The position numbers and the translations under genes are program-made. This document shows positions 55,042 through 63,762 of a stretch of 64,000 bases of DNA, one piece after another; position 1 is the stretch's first letter, and each line of letters starts with the position of its first letter. The notes under the pieces are model-generated. The model did not search any database. It saw only the letters and a list, made by a program, of their open reading frames with translations, and was not told where the DNA came from. The stretch is from Vagococcus intermedius (lineage in GTDB: Bacteria; Bacillota; Bacilli; Lactobacillales; Vagococcaceae), in the NCBI RefSeq assembly GCF_029144185.1, contig NZ_CP110232.1, forward strand, positions 1,240,001 to 1,304,000. The letters are read 5' to 3'.

Positions 55042-55070
55042 TTGTCTTTTGAAATAATATCGTCTATCAT
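55042..55070 (+). promoter_or_regulatory. Promoter of the thiamine operon
   Basis: TTGTCT (55042-55047), 17 bases, TATCAT (55065-55070). Confidence 0.6.
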
Positions 55071-55097
55071 GAAGGCACATTCAAATAGTTTAATTAT

Positions 55098-55180
55098 TTG
55101 CAGGGGGACGTTAGTCGTTGAGAAGGTAAAACCTGACCCTTAGAACCTGTTGGTTGATACCAGCGTAGGGAGCAGATGTC
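55098..55180 (+). promoter_or_regulatory. TPP riboswitch (THI element)
   Basis: GGGGGACG..TTGAGAAGG..ACCTGACCCTTAGAACCTG..GATACCAGCGTAGGGAGC keeps the order of conserved THI-box blocks, with TTGAGA in place of CTGAGA. A terminator follows, so thiamine pyrophosphate should stop transcription. Confidence 0.92.
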
Positions 55181-55210
55181 ACTTTGTCATACACTAAATC
55201 CCTGACATTT

Positions 55211-55244
55211 AAGACATTCTTCCTAAGAGAAGAATGTCTTTTTT
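55211..55244 (+). terminator. Riboswitch-controlled terminator
   Basis: GACATTCTTC / GAAGAATGTC stem plus T8, between the aptamer and thiD. Confidence 0.9.
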
Positions 55245-55268
55245 TTATTGATAAAGGAGGAAATAGTG

Positions 55269-56081
55269 ATGAAGAAAGTTTTAAGTATTGCTGGTTCAGA
55301 TTGTAGTGGAGGTGCTGGCATCCAAGCAGATTTAAAAACATTTTCAGCACATGGCGTTTACGGAATGTCTGTCATCACATCTGTCGTAGCTGAAAATACG
55401 GTTCGTGTTATCTCTTATCAAGATATGACACCTGCTATCATTACCGAACAAATTAACGCAATTTTTGAAGATATTACACCTAATGCTATTAAAATAGGCA
55501 TGCTTTCCTGTGTTCCCACAATGATAGCCGTTACAAAAAGTTTGCAGAAATGGCAGCCAAAAAATGTGGTATTAGACCCTGTTATGTTTGCTAAAAATGG
55601 GATGGCTTTGATGGAGCCTTCAGCGATTGATACTTTGATTCAACAAGTCCTCCCCTTAGCAACCTTAGTGACACCCAATATTCCTGAGGCTGAAAAGATA
55701 TCAGGAAAAACTATTCGCTCCACCTCAGATATGGAAGAGGCGTGTCGTTTAATCTATCACACGTGTGCTTGTGCTGTTTTACTAAAAGGCGGCCACAAAG
55801 ATGGAGATGCAACCGATATTTTATTTGATGGTAAACAATTTTATTATTATACAAGTAAACGAATAGAAACTAAAAATACTCATGGGACAGGCTGTACCTT
55901 TTCTGCAGCTATTGCTTCACAACTAGCCTTAGGTTTGCCACTAAACTTAGCAGTAGCTGAAGCTAAAAATTATATAACTTTAGCAATCCAACACTCATTA
56001 GCGATTGGCTCTGGCCATGGTCCTACTCATCATTTTTATGATCTCTATCGCAATGGATTAGCGGAGGACAAAAATGACTAA
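55269..56081 (+). CDS. thiD: Hydroxymethylpyrimidine (phosphate) kinase ThiD
   Basis: A 270-residue ribokinase-like enzyme that phosphorylates HMP and HMP-P. KVLSIAGSDCSGGAGIQADLK, VLDPVMFAKNG and THGTGCTFSAAIASQLALG are the usual motifs. ATG at 55269 follows AAAGGAGG. First gene of thiDMEtenA under the TPP riboswitch; overlaps thiM by eight bases. Confidence 0.95.
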   Translation: MKKVLSIAGSDCSGGAGIQADLKTFSAHGVYGMSVITSVVAENTVRVISYQDMTPAIITEQINAIFEDITPNAIKIGMLSCVPTMIAVTKSLQKWQPKNVVLDPVMFAKNGMALMEPSAIDTLIQQVLPLATLVTPNIPEAEKISGKTIRSTSDMEEACRLIYHTCACAVLLKGGHKDGDATDILFDGKQFYYYTSKRIETKNTHGTGCTFSAAIASQLALGLPLNLAVAEAKNYITLAIQHSLAIGSGHGPTHHFYDLYRNGLAEDKND

Positions 56082-56913
56082 TAGCTATTTATTACTAGAA
56101 GTCAAGCAAACTTTAACCAATGTTCGGCTTCATCACCCTCTTGTGCATCATATTACCAACTATGTGACGGCTAATGATTGTGCTAATATCACCTTAGCGA
56201 TAGGCGCTTCACCTATTATGGCTGACGAGAAAATAGAAGTAGCTGATATTACCACATTATCACAAGCATTAGTCATCAACATTGGGACACTCAATCAAAA
56301 TAGTGCCGCTGCCATGTTGCTAGCTAGTAAAAAAGCCAACGACTTAGGAATCCCAATTATTTTAGACCCTGTAGGGGCTGGTATTTCTAGTTTTCGTAAC
56401 CAAACTTTAACTAGTCTACTACACGACATCCACTTTACTGTCATTAGAGGGAATTTATCAGAGATTAGCTACTTAGCGGGTTACAAGACACAGCCTAAAG
56501 GCGTTGATGCTACAAGCGACGACTGCATCTCTCAGCTAGACAAGCAAGAAATCGCTAGCTTACTTGCTAAGCGCTATCGGTGTGTTGTAGTCATTACAGG
56601 AAAAGTCGATGTTGTATCAGATGGATCTAAAACTTACTTGATAAAAAATGGGATTTCTGAGCTACAAAACATTACTGGTACGGGATGTATGCTTAGTTCC
56701 CTAGTTGCTAGCTGTTGTGGCGGTATGCCACAACAGCCATTGATAGCCACTTTAACCGCACTGCTGATTATGGGGGTTTGTGGAGAGCTAGCGGCTGAAA
56801 AACAGACAGGTCAAGGTTCGGCAAGTTTAAAAATACAGCTAATAGATAACGTGAATACCTTGTCCTATACTACTTTAAAGGAGCGTGGTCAAATTGAACA
56901 AACAATGCCTTGA
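56074..56913 (+). CDS. thiM: Hydroxyethylthiazole kinase ThiM
   Basis: A 279-residue ribokinase-like kinase that salvages the thiazole half of thiamine. PLVHHITNYVTANDCANI at the start, LDPVGAGISSFRN and NITGTGCMLSSLVASC (catalytic Cys-containing anion hole) are typical. Start after GGAGGAC. Confidence 0.95.
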   Translation: MTNSYLLLEVKQTLTNVRLHHPLVHHITNYVTANDCANITLAIGASPIMADEKIEVADITTLSQALVINIGTLNQNSAAAMLLASKKANDLGIPIILDPVGAGISSFRNQTLTSLLHDIHFTVIRGNLSEISYLAGYKTQPKGVDATSDDCISQLDKQEIASLLAKRYRCVVVITGKVDVVSDGSKTYLIKNGISELQNITGTGCMLSSLVASCCGGMPQQPLIATLTALLIMGVCGELAAEKQTGQGSASLKIQLIDNVNTLSYTTLKERGQIEQTMP

Positions 56914-57568
56914 CTATCGTCTTTACCTGGTAACTGATAGAACTCTCATGTCACAATCGAGTTTAATTGACACGATCTCTCAAGCAATAGATGGGGGTAT
57001 CACTATGTTACAATTGCGTGAAAAAAAACTAAGCTCACAAGCTTTTTTAGAAGAAGCGTTGGCCGTAAAAACGCTCGCCAAAGACAGACATATTCCTCTT
57101 ATTATCAATGACCGAGTTGATATCGCCCTAGCTTGTCAAGCTGACGGCGTACATATTGGACAAAATGATTTGCCTTTACCTGTCGTCCGAAGTTTAATCG
57201 GAGCTGATAAAATTATTGGCGTATCTGTCCAAACCTTAGATCAAGCGATTATAGCAGAAAAACAAGGAGCTGACTATTTGGGCGTGGGTGCCATGTTTCC
57301 AACTAAAACAAAAGAAGAAGCGATTATCGTCGATCACGAGACTCTCGCCAAAATTTGTCAAAATGTCTCCCTCCCGATCATCTTAATCGGAGGGATGACA
57401 CAACAAACTATTCCACTTTTCCAACACGAAAGAATTAATGGCTTTGCCATTGTTTCCGAGATTATGACAGCTACCGAAACATGTCATGTCACACAAAAAT
57501 ATCGACAGTTAATTGACCAACAACTATTAAATAAAAGAGGTGCAACATGTCCTTTTCTAGATCATTAA
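56894..57568 (+). CDS. thiE: Thiamine phosphate synthase ThiE
   Basis: A 224-residue TIM-barrel enzyme joining HMP-PP and thiazole phosphate. YLVTDRTLM, TMLQLREK, IINDRVDIALACQADGVHIGQ, and GVGAMFPTKTK are conserved. TTG at 56894 has AAAGGAG at good spacing; the GTG nine bases upstream is too close. It overlaps the thiM end by 20 bases and tenA by 22. Confidence 0.95.
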   Translation: MNKQCLDYRLYLVTDRTLMSQSSLIDTISQAIDGGITMLQLREKKLSSQAFLEEALAVKTLAKDRHIPLIINDRVDIALACQADGVHIGQNDLPLPVVRSLIGADKIIGVSVQTLDQAIIAEKQGADYLGVGAMFPTKTKEEAIIVDHETLAKICQNVSLPIILIGGMTQQTIPLFQHERINGFAIVSEIMTATETCHVTQKYRQLIDQQLLNKRGATCPFLDH

Positions 57569-58224
57569 AAAACAAAGCGCAGACAATTTGGGAAGCCGGT
57601 TATCACCATCCCTTCGTTCAAGAGTTAGGACAAGGGACATTAAAAAAAGAACGATTTCAATTTTACTTAAAACAAGATTATCTTTATTTACTTGACTATA
57701 CTAAAGTTTATGCTCTTGGTGCTGTCAAATGCAAAGACGAAGAACTCTTACAACGATTCGTTGAAATTCAACACAGTATTCTGACAACTGAATTAGCTCT
57801 CCATCGTCAGTACATGAAGCAGTTTGATATTGATTTTAACGAACTAAAAACAACACCCACCTCTTTGTTTAATCGCACTTACACTGCCAATATGCTCGCA
57901 GTTGGGCAGACTGGTGATTTAGCTGAAATTTTAGCTACTATTCTTCCCTGTGCTTGGACTTATTATGACTACGCTATGGGGTTAAAAGAAAAGTATGCCG
58001 ATCAACTTGAAGAAAATTTCTATAAATCTTGGATTGAAATGTACGCTAATGCTGATTTTTTAGAGTCATTTTCTTGGTTTTTTGATACCCTTGATACTTT
58101 GGTGGAAAATAAATCTGTTATCGAAAAACAACGAATTGAGGCTATTTTTACAGCAAGTGTTGAATTTGAATACCTTTTTTGGGAAATGTCTTACCAACAA
58201 AATTTAGGAATTTTGCATAAATAG
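57547..58224 (+). CDS. tenA: TenA-family aminopyrimidine aminohydrolase / thiaminase II
   Basis: A 225-residue helical enzyme that releases HMP from degraded thiamine. FYLKQDYLYLLDYTKVYALG and the Cys in LPCAWTYYDYA are conserved, along with EFEYLFWEM at the end. Last gene of the thiamine operon; fits salvage rather than full synthesis, as no thiC or thiG is present. Confidence 0.93.
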   Translation: MSFSRSLKNKAQTIWEAGYHHPFVQELGQGTLKKERFQFYLKQDYLYLLDYTKVYALGAVKCKDEELLQRFVEIQHSILTTELALHRQYMKQFDIDFNELKTTPTSLFNRTYTANMLAVGQTGDLAEILATILPCAWTYYDYAMGLKEKYADQLEENFYKSWIEMYANADFLESFSWFFDTLDTLVENKSVIEKQRIEAIFTASVEFEYLFWEMSYQQNLGILHK

Positions 58225-58263
58225 AAAGTAGGCTGACTTTAACTTCAAGTCAGCCTACTTTCA
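58225..58263 (+). terminator. Hairpin after tenA
   Basis: A perfect 16-bp stem GAAAGTAGGCTGACTT / AAGTCAGCCTACTTTC; T tail is weak (TTTC). Confidence 0.7.
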
Positions 58264-58282
58264 CCCATAATAATTGATATTA

Positions 58283-58936
58283 TTACGACTCACAATAGGT
58301 GTTTATCAACTTCCCTAAGACGTTCTGAGCCTCTTGATCTTTAGATTTTATTAGGTTTTCTTTTTCAGGTACTTCAACCAAGTTATCCTTTATTTTTTTT
58401 TTAAAACCACTGGTCGGCGTTAACTGTTCACCCGTTATTTTTACTAACTCATACACTATGCCGTTATCTCCTAATATATATTTACTGGCGGGCATAGTTT
58501 CATCCATATTTACCTCATAATCTACTTTCAAATCCCGATAATCAATTTCGGGATCATGACCAATTTGTCCATTAAGTGCTGTATAAAATACAACCCCCCC
58601 CATTGCATGTAACGGAAAATCATCCCATTTAGATTCATCGTTCTTGCTTACTAAAATTTTACCATCAGGAGTCTGGCCAAACCAATCTCCTATACTATGC
58701 TCTTCAGGTGAAAAAAAGATTGGCGTGACAGCTTGTTTGCTTTCTTCAGCACGAGTCACTGCCCAGTCATAAAATTTATCCGAGATAATTTTTTGTGCAT
58801 TATCACTCAGATTTGTTTTGGCTTTACAATTTTTTTCAACTAATTTAGTTGGATAAGTCATACTCCCCACTAAACTAGTACTTCCTATAAAAATGAATAG
58901 CGTAAGTATAGCGAATGTTATCGTAGTTTTTTTCAT
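58283..58936 (-). CDS. Secreted protein related to the second domain of the 59673 lipoprotein
   Basis: A 217-residue exported protein with an N-terminal hydrophobic signal (about 5-27) and no lipobox. It shares GDWFGQTPDGKILV, a GGVVFYTALNGQIGHD-type motif and SKYILGDNGIVYE with the C-terminal half of the 59673 protein, so the two are paralogous in that domain. ATG with AAGGAG. Function unknown; perhaps a lineage-specific surface or matrix protein. Confidence 0.75.
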   Translation of the reverse strand: MKKTTITFAILTLFIFIGSTSLVGSMTYPTKLVEKNCKAKTNLSDNAQKIISDKFYDWAVTRAEESKQAVTPIFFSPEEHSIGDWFGQTPDGKILVSKNDESKWDDFPLHAMGGVVFYTALNGQIGHDPEIDYRDLKVDYEVNMDETMPASKYILGDNGIVYELVKITGEQLTPTSGFKKKIKDNLVEVPEKENLIKSKDQEAQNVLGKLINTYCES

Positions 58937-59084
58937 ATAAAAACTCCTTGGTTACTATTTGGTAGGTATCTCTTAACTCTCTTTATCTTACTACAAGACC
59001 CTATCCACCCGAACTTCATATATTAACGAAAAAACAACTTTTAGAAAACAGATACGTTTAGTATGTCATTAGTTAGCCAACAAA

Positions 59085-59124
59085 AAAAGTTATCTTCTAC
59101 CTTAGTTAGTAGAAGATAACTTTT
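59085..59124 (-). terminator. Terminator of the 59135 gene
   Basis: A perfect 16-bp stem AAAAGTTATCTTCTAC / GTAGAAGATAACTTTT. Confidence 0.85.
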
Positions 59125-59134
59125 AAATATCTGA

Positions 59135-59599
59135 TTAAATACCTTTTTTACAACGTTTAATATTTTTTACCATTTGATGGACTGTGCCATTAACTTCTTT
59201 AACTTTTTGATAAGCATTATGATCCAATTCCAACACGCTTTTGATCATCTCCCGAACTTCTAAAACATCCGTTAGATTGTAATTTTTTTCGTAAACACCA
59301 ACATCAATCGATTCTAAGACGCGTTCAAAATGTTCGGCACTCATTTTAAAGCGAATTTCTATCTCATCTTTGACATAATTAGGATAACTCTCATCTACCT
59401 TCAGATAACGTGCAGAAGTTCCTAGCATTTCAGTATAGTGTTCAGCTAAAGAATCTGATTTGTCTTCATTTGAACGACGTCGTGCTTGCTTACGATCATA
59501 AAAAATACCCATTGCCCATAAGATAACACCTGCATAAACTGCAATTGATAAATCACGCAAGTACTCCCCCGATGTGAAAAACTTTTCCAACGTAAACAT
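59135..59599 (-). CDS. Unknown protein with one N-terminal membrane segment
   Basis: A 154-residue protein: hydrophobic helix about 14-33 (LSIAVYAGVILWAMGIFY), a basic cluster RKQARRRSNEDK, then a helical cytoplasmic domain ending in IKRCKKGI. ATG at 59599 follows GGGGGGAAG; the frame upstream is not used. No known family. Confidence 0.65.
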   Translation of the reverse strand: MFTLEKFFTSGEYLRDLSIAVYAGVILWAMGIFYDRKQARRRSNEDKSDSLAEHYTEMLGTSARYLKVDESYPNYVKDEIEIRFKMSAEHFERVLESIDVGVYEKNYNLTDVLEVREMIKSVLELDHNAYQKVKEVNGTVHQMVKNIKRCKKGI

Positions 59600-59672
59600 A
59601 CTCTTCCCCCCTAAGATAATAATCATGTCCGCTATTTTTAAGATTACTTGCTATTTAATCAAATAGCTCTAG

Positions 59673-60920
59673 TTAATCAGTCACTTCAGCAATCAATTCT
59701 TTTAGTTTGCTTTGAGCTGCTTGGTCTTCAGAAATAATAAAGTGTTCCTTACTTGGTATCTCACTAATAGTTCCTAAATCATCACATTCTATAAACCCTT
59801 CACCTGCTCCTAATAACTCTCCTGCTGGCTTTTTGTACTCATAGACTATCCCATTATCACCTAAAATATATTTACTTGAGGGGAACTCTGGGTCTAAATT
59901 TCTAGAATAACCCTCTGCAATCGAACTAGATAAAATTTTTTCATCATGTCCTGTAGTCCCATCTAGAGCAGTAAAGAATAACAGACCTCCAAGTGCTTCG
60001 ATAGGAAAACTTTCTTTTCCAGGATTCCCTTCATTTTGAACTAATATTTTTCCATCAGGTGTTTGACCGAACCAATCACCACTTCCACCTGATCCATGGT
60101 TAAAAAATAACGGACTACTTGCCATATTGCCTATTTTTGCTCGCTCAGTTGCCCAATCATAAAATCTTTGATTAATTTTTTCTTTTTCATGAGCAGAAAA
60201 AGAATGCCTCTCTGGGTTTGAAGTCTTAGACTGCTCGATACTTTTTTCTCTGCCATTACCCATTACAATTGCTTCAAAATTTTTCTTTAATTCATAATTT
60301 TCTGTCTCATTAAAATAGATTAAATTTTCATCATTTCCTTGATTTTGTGAGGTTATCAGAATCGTTGGCTTCCCATCTTTCAGAGTAAATAGATAAAGAT
60401 GAGCACCTTTTGGTGAATGAGACTCTATATCTGAAAAAATGGCGACTATGTTATACCCATCAAAACTTTCGCCATCTTTTGATAAGGTGACATCTATTGG
60501 GTTATTTTTAAAAGCAAAATTATTTTTAACAATATCTTGAGGGTAGTGATAACCATAATAATTAATGGTTTCTCCTAAAGGATACGCTTCTTGATAATCT
60601 TGTCCCATTTCGTCCCCCCACTGTCTCATGTAATCAGCTAATTTTTGTGATTTATGAGAATCCCAAAGTGGTCTGTGGGCGTACTTTTCTTTTTTTAAGT
60701 CTCTGTTCCGTTGAGAGTCAACATGTTTTGACGGGGTATGGTTTCTCTTGGATTTCTCATGTTTCAGACTATTTCTATGGTCCTTTTCAGGTTTCATTTC
60801 AGAAGACTGGTCTTCACTTTTTGGCGCTACCTGTTGAGATGTTTCTTCCACATACTCTTCTTTTTTACCACAGCCTATTAGAAAGAAAACACTTAATAAA
60901 ATTAACCACTTTTTTTTCAT
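59673..60920 (-). CDS. DUF4767-domain lipoprotein with a second unknown domain
   Basis: A 415-residue lipoprotein (lipobox LIGC, Cys about 17). After a charged linker comes a DUF4767 domain (about 80-210): PLWDSHKSQKLADYMRQWG, GYNIVAIFSD, LFTLKDGKPTILITSQNQGN. The C-terminal domain (about 240-415) with DWFGQTPDGKILV and SSKYILGDNGIVYE is shared with the 58283 protein. DUF4767 proteins are common in Enterococcus; function unknown. Confidence 0.82.
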   Translation of the reverse strand: MKKKWLILLSVFFLIGCGKKEEYVEETSQQVAPKSEDQSSEMKPEKDHRNSLKHEKSKRNHTPSKHVDSQRNRDLKKEKYAHRPLWDSHKSQKLADYMRQWGDEMGQDYQEAYPLGETINYYGYHYPQDIVKNNFAFKNNPIDVTLSKDGESFDGYNIVAIFSDIESHSPKGAHLYLFTLKDGKPTILITSQNQGNDENLIYFNETENYELKKNFEAIVMGNGREKSIEQSKTSNPERHSFSAHEKEKINQRFYDWATERAKIGNMASSPLFFNHGSGGSGDWFGQTPDGKILVQNEGNPGKESFPIEALGGLLFFTALDGTTGHDEKILSSSIAEGYSRNLDPEFPSSKYILGDNGIVYEYKKPAGELLGAGEGFIECDDLGTISEIPSKEHFIISEDQAAQSKLKELIAEVTD

Positions 60921-60994
60921 GCTTTTTTATCCTCCCTTAGTTTTCATTTTTTACTAGCAAGCCAATTCAGCTAAATAATCTATCGCCCCCTATC

Positions 60995-61037
60995 TAAAAA
61001 ACAAGAAAACGTTTAGATTAACTTAACGTTTTCTTGC
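60995..61037 (-). terminator. Terminator of the 61104 gene
   Basis: CAAGAAAACGTT / AACGTTTTCTTG with TTTTTT on the minus strand. Confidence 0.8.
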
Positions 61038-61103
61038 TGGTGCTGTTGTTTTAAATAACTTTACGGGATTAAGTAAATAGCTCGACTCGATCACTTGTTA
61101 AAA

Positions 61104-61286
61104 TTAGTCTTGTTTTAATAAAGCTACAATTTCATCGCGTTTGCTTGATAGTAAGCTTACGGTTTGATTTAATTCAGCTGCATACTCTGCGTTATGACTC
61201 GCTTCAGTTGCTTTTATTTCTGTTTCTAGTGATTCAATCGCTGTTTCAATTTCTTGTAGTTCAATTTGCAATTCTTTTTTTAACAT
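61104..61286 (-). CDS. Small coiled-coil protein
   Basis: A 60-residue helical protein (ELQIELQEIETAIESLETEI, then a second helix). AGGAGG precedes the ATG. No function proposed. Confidence 0.55.
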   Translation of the reverse strand: MLKKELQIELQEIETAIESLETEIKATEASHNAEYAAELNQTVSLLSSKRDEIVALLKQD

Positions 61287-61401
61287 AGTGGACTCCTCCT
61301 GTGTCTATCATGCCTAATTTAACTTTAAATCAGTGCTAGACGTTTTAATCTCATCTTTAGTTTACCATAAAAGTCGATTTTTTTGCTGTAAAAACTGTCA
61401 A

Positions 61402-61438
61402 TAATAAAAAAGAAACGCTCTAAAGCGTTTCTTTTTTA
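61402..61438 (-). terminator. Terminator after the 61518 gene remnant
   Basis: AAAGAAACGCT / AGCGTTTCTTT with T tails. Confidence 0.8.
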
Positions 61439-61517
61439 TTTTGGGTTAAATTAATGGAAAAAAATCAGAGTCTGTTTTATTATTATTTTTACATATGAAT
61501 TTATTATTGTTACCAAT

Positions 61518-61884
61518 CTAGCCGTTTAAACTGACAACTGTAGCTTTAACTAAACTTAGTAATGTGCCTAACATGTAAAGTTGTTCCTCATCCATCTCTA
61601 AATAATTAGTAGAATAAGCTTTTGTTAACTCAAATCGCAAGTCACTATTTTTATTACTTTCACGCGTTTATGAAATTATTTTCTTGATTTCGTATTTTTT
61701 TTAATTTTAAAACTTCCTTTGTTTGTTCCAAAATTTCTGATTTTTTCTCATAAATGGCAAGTTCCTTTTCCACATTTTCAATACTTTCTTTTTTTATGCG
61801 TTGGTAAACATTATTATCGTTATTAAGAGTAGTATAGTTGCCATAGGGAGACCACTCGTGTCTATTTAAAAAGTTTTGTATCAA
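61518..61884 (-). pseudogene. Small helical protein gene, probably frameshifted
   Basis: A 74-codon frame (VEKELAIYEKKSEILEQTKEV, then NQENNFINA) stops at 61660. In the next frame TRESNKNSDLRFELTKAYST continues through MDEEQLYMLGTLLSLV to a stop at 61518. Together they would make about 120 residues. Either a frameshifted gene or two unrelated small frames; function unknown. Confidence 0.4.
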
Positions 61885-62029
61885 AAATAACGATTATTTA
61901 ACAATATCTTAAGGCTAACTCTGAAAGTTGACCTTGTTATTTTTTCGGAGTATAGTAGCATTAATTATTTGCAAGCGATTTGTTAGTAAGTACGTCATAA
62001 CGACGCTTGTTTTGAAAGGATGTTTTTAA

Positions 62030-62449
62030 ATGACAATTAATCCTCAAGCAAAAAAAGCTATTAACACTGCTTGTGTAGCTGCAGCAGGTGTTTGTGCCTC
62101 ACCCATTCCTTTTTCTGATTCGGCTCTTTTGATTCCTATTCAAACAACCATGATTGCCGCAATTTATAAAGCCAATGACCAACAAATTTCTGAAGGGCTG
62201 ATTACTGGTGCTTTAAAAGCAACGGCTACAGCGGCAATTGGTAAAGGTGTCGCAGGTAACTTACTAAAATTCATACCTGGCGTTGGCACAGTTGTAGGGA
62301 CAGCAATTAATGCTAGTGTAGCAGTTGGTTTTACCAAATTACTTGGTAATGAAATTGCCAAAGCCTTAGAAAATCAATCATCTGAACGTAGTATTGATTT
62401 GATGGAAATGTTACATCTTATTAGTAAAAATTTCAAACCCAAAGCCTAA
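62030..62449 (+). CDS. DUF697-like small membrane-associated protein
   Basis: A 139-residue protein rich in Ala, Gly and Thr, with two glycine-rich helical stretches (AINTACVAAAGVCASPIPFSD at the start and GVAGNLLKFIPGVGTVVGTA in the middle). This resembles the DUF697/GTPase-associated family. ATG follows AAAGGATG. Role unknown; resistance or stress related functions are not established. Confidence 0.6.
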   Translation: MTINPQAKKAINTACVAAAGVCASPIPFSDSALLIPIQTTMIAAIYKANDQQISEGLITGALKATATAAIGKGVAGNLLKFIPGVGTVVGTAINASVAVGFTKLLGNEIAKALENQSSERSIDLMEMLHLISKNFKPKA

Positions 62450-62454
62450 TTTAA

Positions 62455-62495
62455 AAGACATTCTTCCTAAGTAGGAAGAGTGCCTTTTTTCTTTT
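62455..62495 (+). terminator. Terminator after the 62030 gene
   Basis: AAAGACATTCTTCCT / AGGAAGAGTGCCTTTT imperfect stem with T6. Confidence 0.75.
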
Positions 62496-62586
62496 TTATA
62501 AATCAAACTACTCCTTGAGACTGATTACTTTTTCAATACCTATGTTATACTAAGGTTAATTAAAAGTTATTTAAAGGAGGATTACT

Positions 62587-63189
62587 ATGAAAACACCTAC
62601 TAAATTTTTGACAGGTCTTATCACAGGTTTATCCGTTCTACTGTTAGCTGGTTGTCAAGGTAATACAAATGAAGATAAAGTGAAAAATGAAGATAACACT
62701 AAAACAACTGCTAAAGAAGATAAAGAAAAACAAGTTGCCACTTTGCCTCAAACAAATTTAGAAGACGTTATTAATCTATATGAAAAAAATTATCCTGATT
62801 CGGATATCAGCTCCATTCAAATAGAAAAAACACGAAATGACTGGGAAGTTGAAGTTGAAGGTTTAGATGATTCGAAAGAGTATAGTTTAAAACTTTTAGA
62901 TAGTTCTGATAAAATCATCAATCAGAAAGAAGAAAAGCTTGATCAAAATGAAGCTAATGGCGTCAAACGTGACACTGATAAGTTAAATTTATCTGAACTA
63001 GCTTCTCTTAAAGAAGTGACTAAACATGCCCAATCAGAAGTGCCTGATGGGCAACTTGATGAAATGGAATTAAGTCAAGACCTAGGAATTAACCACTGGT
63101 CTTTAAAAATATTAGACGGCCGCAAAGAAGTTGAAGTGAAAATTGATGCCCAAACTAATAAAGTCATTTCAGTTGAACAGGATGATTAA
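62587..63189 (+). CDS. PepSY-domain lipoprotein
   Basis: A 200-residue lipoprotein (lipobox LAGC, Cys about 22), a charged linker, and two PepSY-like domains: NLEDVINLYEKNYPDSDISSIQIE (about 57-80) with WEVEVEGLD, and SLKEVTKHAQ followed by HWSLKILDGRKEVEVKIDAQT. Typical of secreted PepSY modulators in Firmicutes. AAAGGAGG before ATG. Confidence 0.8.
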   Translation: MKTPTKFLTGLITGLSVLLLAGCQGNTNEDKVKNEDNTKTTAKEDKEKQVATLPQTNLEDVINLYEKNYPDSDISSIQIEKTRNDWEVEVEGLDDSKEYSLKLLDSSDKIINQKEEKLDQNEANGVKRDTDKLNLSELASLKEVTKHAQSEVPDGQLDEMELSQDLGINHWSLKILDGRKEVEVKIDAQTNKVISVEQDD

Positions 63190-63326
63190 ATCTTCCTAGA
63201 CTTATTAAATTTTATCAAGAATAAGATCTGTATCAAAATAACTACCTATTAAAAATTAATCTTGAAATCTCTTTCTTTACAGTCTTTTAATTGTTATAAT
63301 TTGTAACAATTAAAGGAGTGACAAAC

Positions 63327-63713
63327 ATGCAACTAAGTATTATTGCAAGTAGTTATTTAACCTATTCTTCCCACATATACCCAGATATACAAAAGACCGA
63401 TTTGTGGACGGATTATGATACCACTATTGCTGAAGAATTTGCCAAAGGTCAAGCTATCTATGTCGTCTATGATTGTTACGAAAAAGATACGCTCCGCCTT
63501 TCTCTTTGTAAAAGAAGTGAGACACCTACTGCGAATGCTGATTTTGATTTACTAACTCGACACTATCGAATTTTCTCAGTCGCTGAGTCTGTCTTAAATA
63601 CTTGGCATGAGATTTTAACTCTAGAGCATAGCAATGTATTAGCACGAGCTTATAAATTTGATGTCGTAAATTATAATAAAGATGGTGCACGACAAATTGA
63701 GATAAGTATTTAA
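63327..63713 (+). CDS. Unknown soluble protein
   Basis: A 128-residue protein of mixed alpha/beta character (QLSIIASSYLTYSSHIYPDIQ, then IYVVYDCYEKDTLRLSLCK). ATG at 63327 after AAAGGA with 9-base spacing; the GTG nine bases upstream is too close to it. No family recognised. Confidence 0.6.
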   Translation: MQLSIIASSYLTYSSHIYPDIQKTDLWTDYDTTIAEEFAKGQAIYVVYDCYEKDTLRLSLCKRSETPTANADFDLLTRHYRIFSVAESVLNTWHEILTLEHSNVLARAYKFDVVNYNKDGARQIEISI

Positions 63714-63719
63714 TAACTG

Positions 63720-63762
63720 AAAAAGCTTGATTCCATTCACTAAGATAGAATCAAGCTTTTTT
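63720..63762. terminator. Bidirectional terminator at 63720
   Basis: AAAAGCTTGATTC / GAATCAAGCTTTT; shared by the convergent genes at 63327 and 63761. Confidence 0.85.
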
